From positions 1 through 7,467 of the forward strand of contig CAKMNE010000071.1 in NCBI GenBank assembly GCA_927798505.1: a stretch of 7,467 nucleotides of DNA, read 5' to 3'. Positions 5,638 through 7,467 of the stretch are shown here, piece after piece. The position numbers and the translations under genes are program-made. The notes under the pieces were generated by a model, which saw only the letters and a program-made list of their open reading frames with translations, was not told the origin of the DNA and did no database searches. Origin of the DNA: an uncultured Bacteroidales bacterium (lineage in GTDB: Bacteria > Bacteroidota > Bacteroidia > Bacteroidales > UBA932). The stretch's first letter is position 1. Every line of letters starts with the position of its first letter.

Positions 5638-7164
5638 ATGAACCGCTTAAACATTATGAACCTCATTGCAGCCTTGGCAATCGGCCTGGCAGCAGTTCCG
5701 GCGGCAGCACAGTCGCGATCACAGTCACGCTCCTCCCAGAGTCAAAGTACAAGCCGCTCATCATCTTCCGGCAGCAGCCGTTCATCCGCAAACGTCAGCA
5801 GGTCTTCTGCACCGGTTAGCCGTTCTGCGGCATCGCAGAGCAGCGCCAGCCGATCTTCTGCAGCGAGCCGGGCTTCTTCAAACTCCAGCCGCTCATCTGC
5901 AGCAGCATCTCAGAGCAGGTCATCCTCTTCTGCAGCAAGCCGTTCCGCAGCAGCTCAGAGTCAGGATAGAAAAAATACCGTAACCAGAAACGGTCTAGGT
6001 ACCACCAGCCGATCATCTGCAAGCTCAGACCGCTCCTCATCCAGCGCAAGCTGCTCATCCGCAGCAGCTTCCCGAAGCGGAGCCGGCAGCAGCCGGGCAG
6101 CAAGCAGCAGTTCTGCCTCCAGCGCAAACCGCTCATCTGCAAGCTCTTCCCGCAGCAGCGCAGCAAGTTCTTCCCGCAGCAGTGTAGCTGGGTCCTCTTC
6201 TGCAAGCCGCAGTTCAGCTGCTTCAAGCCGCAACACTTCAAGCGCAAACCGCTCATCTGCAGCTGCTTCACGCAACGGAGCCGGCAGTACCAGGTCAGCA
6301 AGCAGGAGCAACGCGGGGATGAATCCGCGCGGAGGCAATACCGGCAGTCAGCCGAGCACCGTCAGAGCCAGCAGGGGAGAGGCCCCGCGCAACTACCACG
6401 GCAGCGGCGCTCCTTCCTCAGTCAGGATGGATGCACACCGCAATGTCGAGAGGGTACACCCTCGCCATCGCGACCCGATGCCTTTCAACAGGCCGGCCAG
6501 ATTCTGGGACGGTGGTCCTCACTACTACGGATATCGTGTGAACTATCTGCCTCACAGACATAAAGTTGTATATCACTGGGGATGCCCGTTCTACTTCTGC
6601 GACGGTCTTTGGTACAGACTCCACGCCGGTTGCTACTATGTATGCAGACCGCCGTTCGGACACATTTTCGCACCTGAGGTTTATGGACTCGCTTACAATG
6701 CGTGCAGGTTCGCATTTTACTACGACGTTTACTCCACCTTCAGGACGATAAATGACAACGCAAGACTGATTACCGAACAGAACCGCATCATCGCTCAGAA
6801 CAACGCAGTGATAGCCCAGCAAAATGCTGACATAGCCCTCAACCGCGCCCGCGCTTCACTGTCATACGAAAGGGCAAATTCGATTGGACTTGTTCAGAGC
6901 TATGCAGATGCTTCAGTCGAATACTTCTATGACGACGGTGTATTCTTCACCCGCAACGCGGACGGTTCCTTTACCGTAATCGTACCGCCGGCTGGCGCCC
7001 TCGTACAGGAACTTCCTGACGACTACGACACCATCACCATAAACGGCATGCAGTTCTACAAAGTTGACGACACCATTTATGAAATGACCATAGTTGATGG
7101 CGCAGCATACTTCCAGGTGCTTGGACAACTTACCGGCGAACTCGCAGAAAGGTTTGAGGCGTGA
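5638..7164 (+). CDS. Exported Ser/Ala/Arg-rich repeat protein with Tyr/Cys-rich C-terminal region
   Basis: 508 residues. MNRLNIMNLIAALAIGLA plus AVPAAAQ is a clear Sec signal peptide, with cleavage likely after AAA at 22-24. Residues 25 to about 228 are almost only Ser, Ala, Arg, Gln and Asn in SRSSAAS-type units, so basic and probably disordered. A Gly/Pro/Arg/His linker follows (about 229-290). Then comes a Tyr/Trp/Cys/His-rich segment (RFWDGGPHYYGYR at 288-300, CPFYFCDGLWYRLHAGCYYVC at 316-336). Next are five Ile-led heptads (371-405), and last a beta-rich end with VEYFYDDGVFFTRNADGSF, IVPPAGALVQELP and INGMQFYKVDD (about 427-500). The end resembles DUF6515-type Bacteroidota secreted proteins (YYYDxGVFY, then PPxGAxVxxLP), a recognition made from memory. 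It lies in the periplasm or at the surface; the function is unknown. Spacing to namZ is only 18 nt with no terminator, so it may be a read-through partner of the peptidoglycan operon. No Shine-Dalgarno is evident; the leader is A-rich. Confidence 0.85.
   Translation: MNRLNIMNLIAALAIGLAAVPAAAQSRSQSRSSQSQSTSRSSSSGSSRSSANVSRSSAPVSRSAASQSSASRSSAASRASSNSSRSSAAASQSRSSSSAASRSAAAQSQDRKNTVTRNGLGTTSRSSASSDRSSSSASCSSAAASRSGAGSSRAASSSSASSANRSSASSSRSSAASSSRSSVAGSSSASRSSAASSRNTSSANRSSAAASRNGAGSTRSASRSNAGMNPRGGNTGSQPSTVRASRGEAPRNYHGSGAPSSVRMDAHRNVERVHPRHRDPMPFNRPARFWDGGPHYYGYRVNYLPHRHKVVYHWGCPFYFCDGLWYRLHAGCYYVCRPPFGHIFAPEVYGLAYNACRFAFYYDVYSTFRTINDNARLITEQNRIIAQNNAVIAQQNADIALNRARASLSYERANSIGLVQSYADASVEYFYDDGVFFTRNADGSFTVIVPPAGALVQELPDDYDTITINGMQFYKVDDTIYEMTIVDGAAYFQVLGQLTGELAERFEA
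5881..6360 (+). repeat. Decayed 120-nt (40-codon) in-frame repeat inside the Ser-rich coding region
   Basis: A 13-nt word, ccgctcatctgca, occurs exactly at 5889-5901, 6129-6141 and 6249-6261. A one-mismatch copy is at 6009-6021. All four are spaced by 120 nt or a multiple of it, so units can be drawn at residues 82-121, 122-161, 162-201 and 202-241. The last two units share 21 identical bases from 6121 and 6241. Outside the unit heads identity is low. A second similarity at another offset (198 nt) links 6061-6110 with 6259-6308, so several slippage or recombination events are likely. The phase keeps the reading frame. Confidence 0.6.
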
Positions 7165-7193
7165 GCAGCTTTTGGATGTGAAGCAATTTTTCC

Positions 7194-7230
7194 GGGGACA
7201 TGGCAAAACGCCAGGTCCCCTTGTTCATTT
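7194..7230 (+). terminator. Probable intrinsic terminator after the Ser-rich gene
   Basis: An inverted repeat begins 30 nt after the stop. GGGGAC (7194-7199) pairs with GTCCCC (7215-7220). After one A/G mismatch, TGGC (7201-7204) pairs with GCCA (7210-7213) around a 5-nt loop. The following bases ttgttcattt (7221-7230) are T-rich but not a clean T run, so the terminator may be weak. On the other strand the hairpin is followed by an A/T-rich tract (from caattttt), but no gene there needs it. It would end the transcript of the upstream genes before the tRNA promoter. Confidence 0.65.
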
Positions 7231-7294
7231 CAAGTACTCTCAGCAGTGCCAATAAAAAACTTTTGCGCCGAACAGGAAAAAATTGCAATAAAAA

Positions 7295-7325
7295 TTTGCA
7301 GAATAAAAATAAATACCTAACTTTG
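7295..7325 (+). promoter_or_regulatory. Bacteroidota-type primary-sigma promoter for tRNA-Asn
   Basis: TTTG at 7295-7298, a 19-nt spacer, and TAACTTTG at 7318-7325 match the known Bacteroides consensus (-33 TTTG, -7 TAnnTTTG) in both elements and in spacing. The surrounding 7250-7320 is much more AT-rich than the rest of the window. Transcription would start near 7331-7333, giving a leader of about 47 nt before the mature tRNA. Confidence 0.82.
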
Positions 7326-7329
7326 CAAT

Positions 7330-7369
7330 CCCGAAAGCAACGCAGGTATTGCTTGCAGGCTTTTACGGG
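7330..7369 (+). other. Possible hairpin in the tRNA leader
   Basis: AAGCAA (7335-7340) pairs with TTGCTT (7349-7354) around an 8-nt loop. CCCG (7330-7333) can pair with CGGG (7366-7369) outside it, leaving an internal loop. An alternative pairing, AAAGC with GCTTT, competes with the inner stem. It lies at or just after the expected transcription start, in the part that RNase P should remove. It may aid processing or be a chance fold. Confidence 0.35.
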
Positions 7370-7378
7370 AATTGACAT

Positions 7379-7452
7379 TCCTCTTTAGCTCAGTTGGTTA
7401 GAGCACCTGACTGTTAATCAGGGGGTCGTAGGTTCAAGTCCTACAAGGGGAG
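7379..7452 (+). tRNA. tRNA-Asn (anticodon GUU)
   Basis: A full cloverleaf can be drawn over 74 nt. The acceptor stem is TCCTCTT (7379-7385) with AAGGGGA (7445-7451), including one T-G wobble pair. The D stem is GCTC/GAGC (7388-7391, 7401-7404) with GG in the loop. The anticodon stem is CCTGA/TCAGG (7406-7410, 7418-7422), and the loop CTGTTAA has anticodon GTT at 7413-7415. The T stem is GTAGG/CCTAC (7428-7432, 7440-7444) with loop TTCAAGT. The discriminator is G7452. The next bases are cag, so CCA is not encoded and must be added after transcription. It has its own promoter upstream. Confidence 0.97.
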
Positions 7453-7467
7453 CAGAAGCGGACAAAT

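Noticed and set aside
5816..6338. Two overlapping antisense open frames rich in Leu/Arg/Cys or in Glu/Leu/Ala
   Set aside because: They arise from the Ser/Ala low-complexity codons read backwards; no start context or domain supports them.
5881..6360. CRISPR-like spaced repeats
   Set aside because: Repeats are short, imperfect, in frame and part of a secreted protein gene; the bases between them are themselves Ser/Ala codons rather than unique spacers.
7200..7388. 62-codon open frame on the + strand
   Set aside because: It spans the terminator hairpin, the consensus promoter and the start of the tRNA; composition is Lys/Asn/Arg-rich as expected from AT-rich non-coding sequence.

Overview
The window looks like the chromosome of a Bacteroidales-type Bacteroidota bacterium of moderately high GC. 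Four observations support this. The protein families are typical of the group (DUF4922, a SpoIID/LytB protein outside a sporulation context, and a DUF1343/NamZ hydrolase beside an AmpG-like permease). Shine-Dalgarno sequences are not evident before most starts. A near-perfect Bacteroidota-type promoter (TTTG-N19-TAACTTTG) stands before a tRNA gene. Two possible Bacteroidales O-glycosylation triplets occur in an exported protein. Genus cannot be told from the sequence alone.

Layout, all on the + strand. (1) 1-300: 3' end of a gene for a Pro/Gln/Glu-rich protein with one membrane segment. (2) 318-953: Nudix hydrolase. (3) 950-3073: a 707-residue fusion of a GalT/Ap4A-phosphorylase-like DUF4922 domain with a SpoIID/LytB lytic transglycosylase-like domain, with no visible signal peptide. 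(4) 3063-4361: AmpG-like MFS permease. (5) 4348-5619: exported NamZ-family (DUF1343, GH171) exo-N-acetylmuramidase. (6) 5638-7164: exported Ser/Ala/Arg-rich repeat protein with a Tyr/Cys-rich C-terminal part and an Ile/Asn heptad segment. (7) 7194-7230: probable terminator. (8) 7295-7325: promoter. (9) 7379-7452: tRNA-Asn(GUU).

Genes 2 to 5 overlap by 4, 11 and 14 nt and read as one translationally coupled operon. The likely theme is peptidoglycan turnover and MurNAc salvage. NamZ would trim glycan fragments outside the cytoplasm and the AmpG-like permease would import them. The fusion protein, which seems cytoplasmic, combines a glycan-cleaving fold with a nucleotidyltransferase/phosphorylase fold. 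That fusion, with a Nudix enzyme encoded just before it, is the most interesting part of the window: it suggests an undescribed cytoplasmic step linking muropeptide cleavage to nucleotide-sugar chemistry. The Ser-rich gene follows after 18 nt with no terminator between and may share the transcript.
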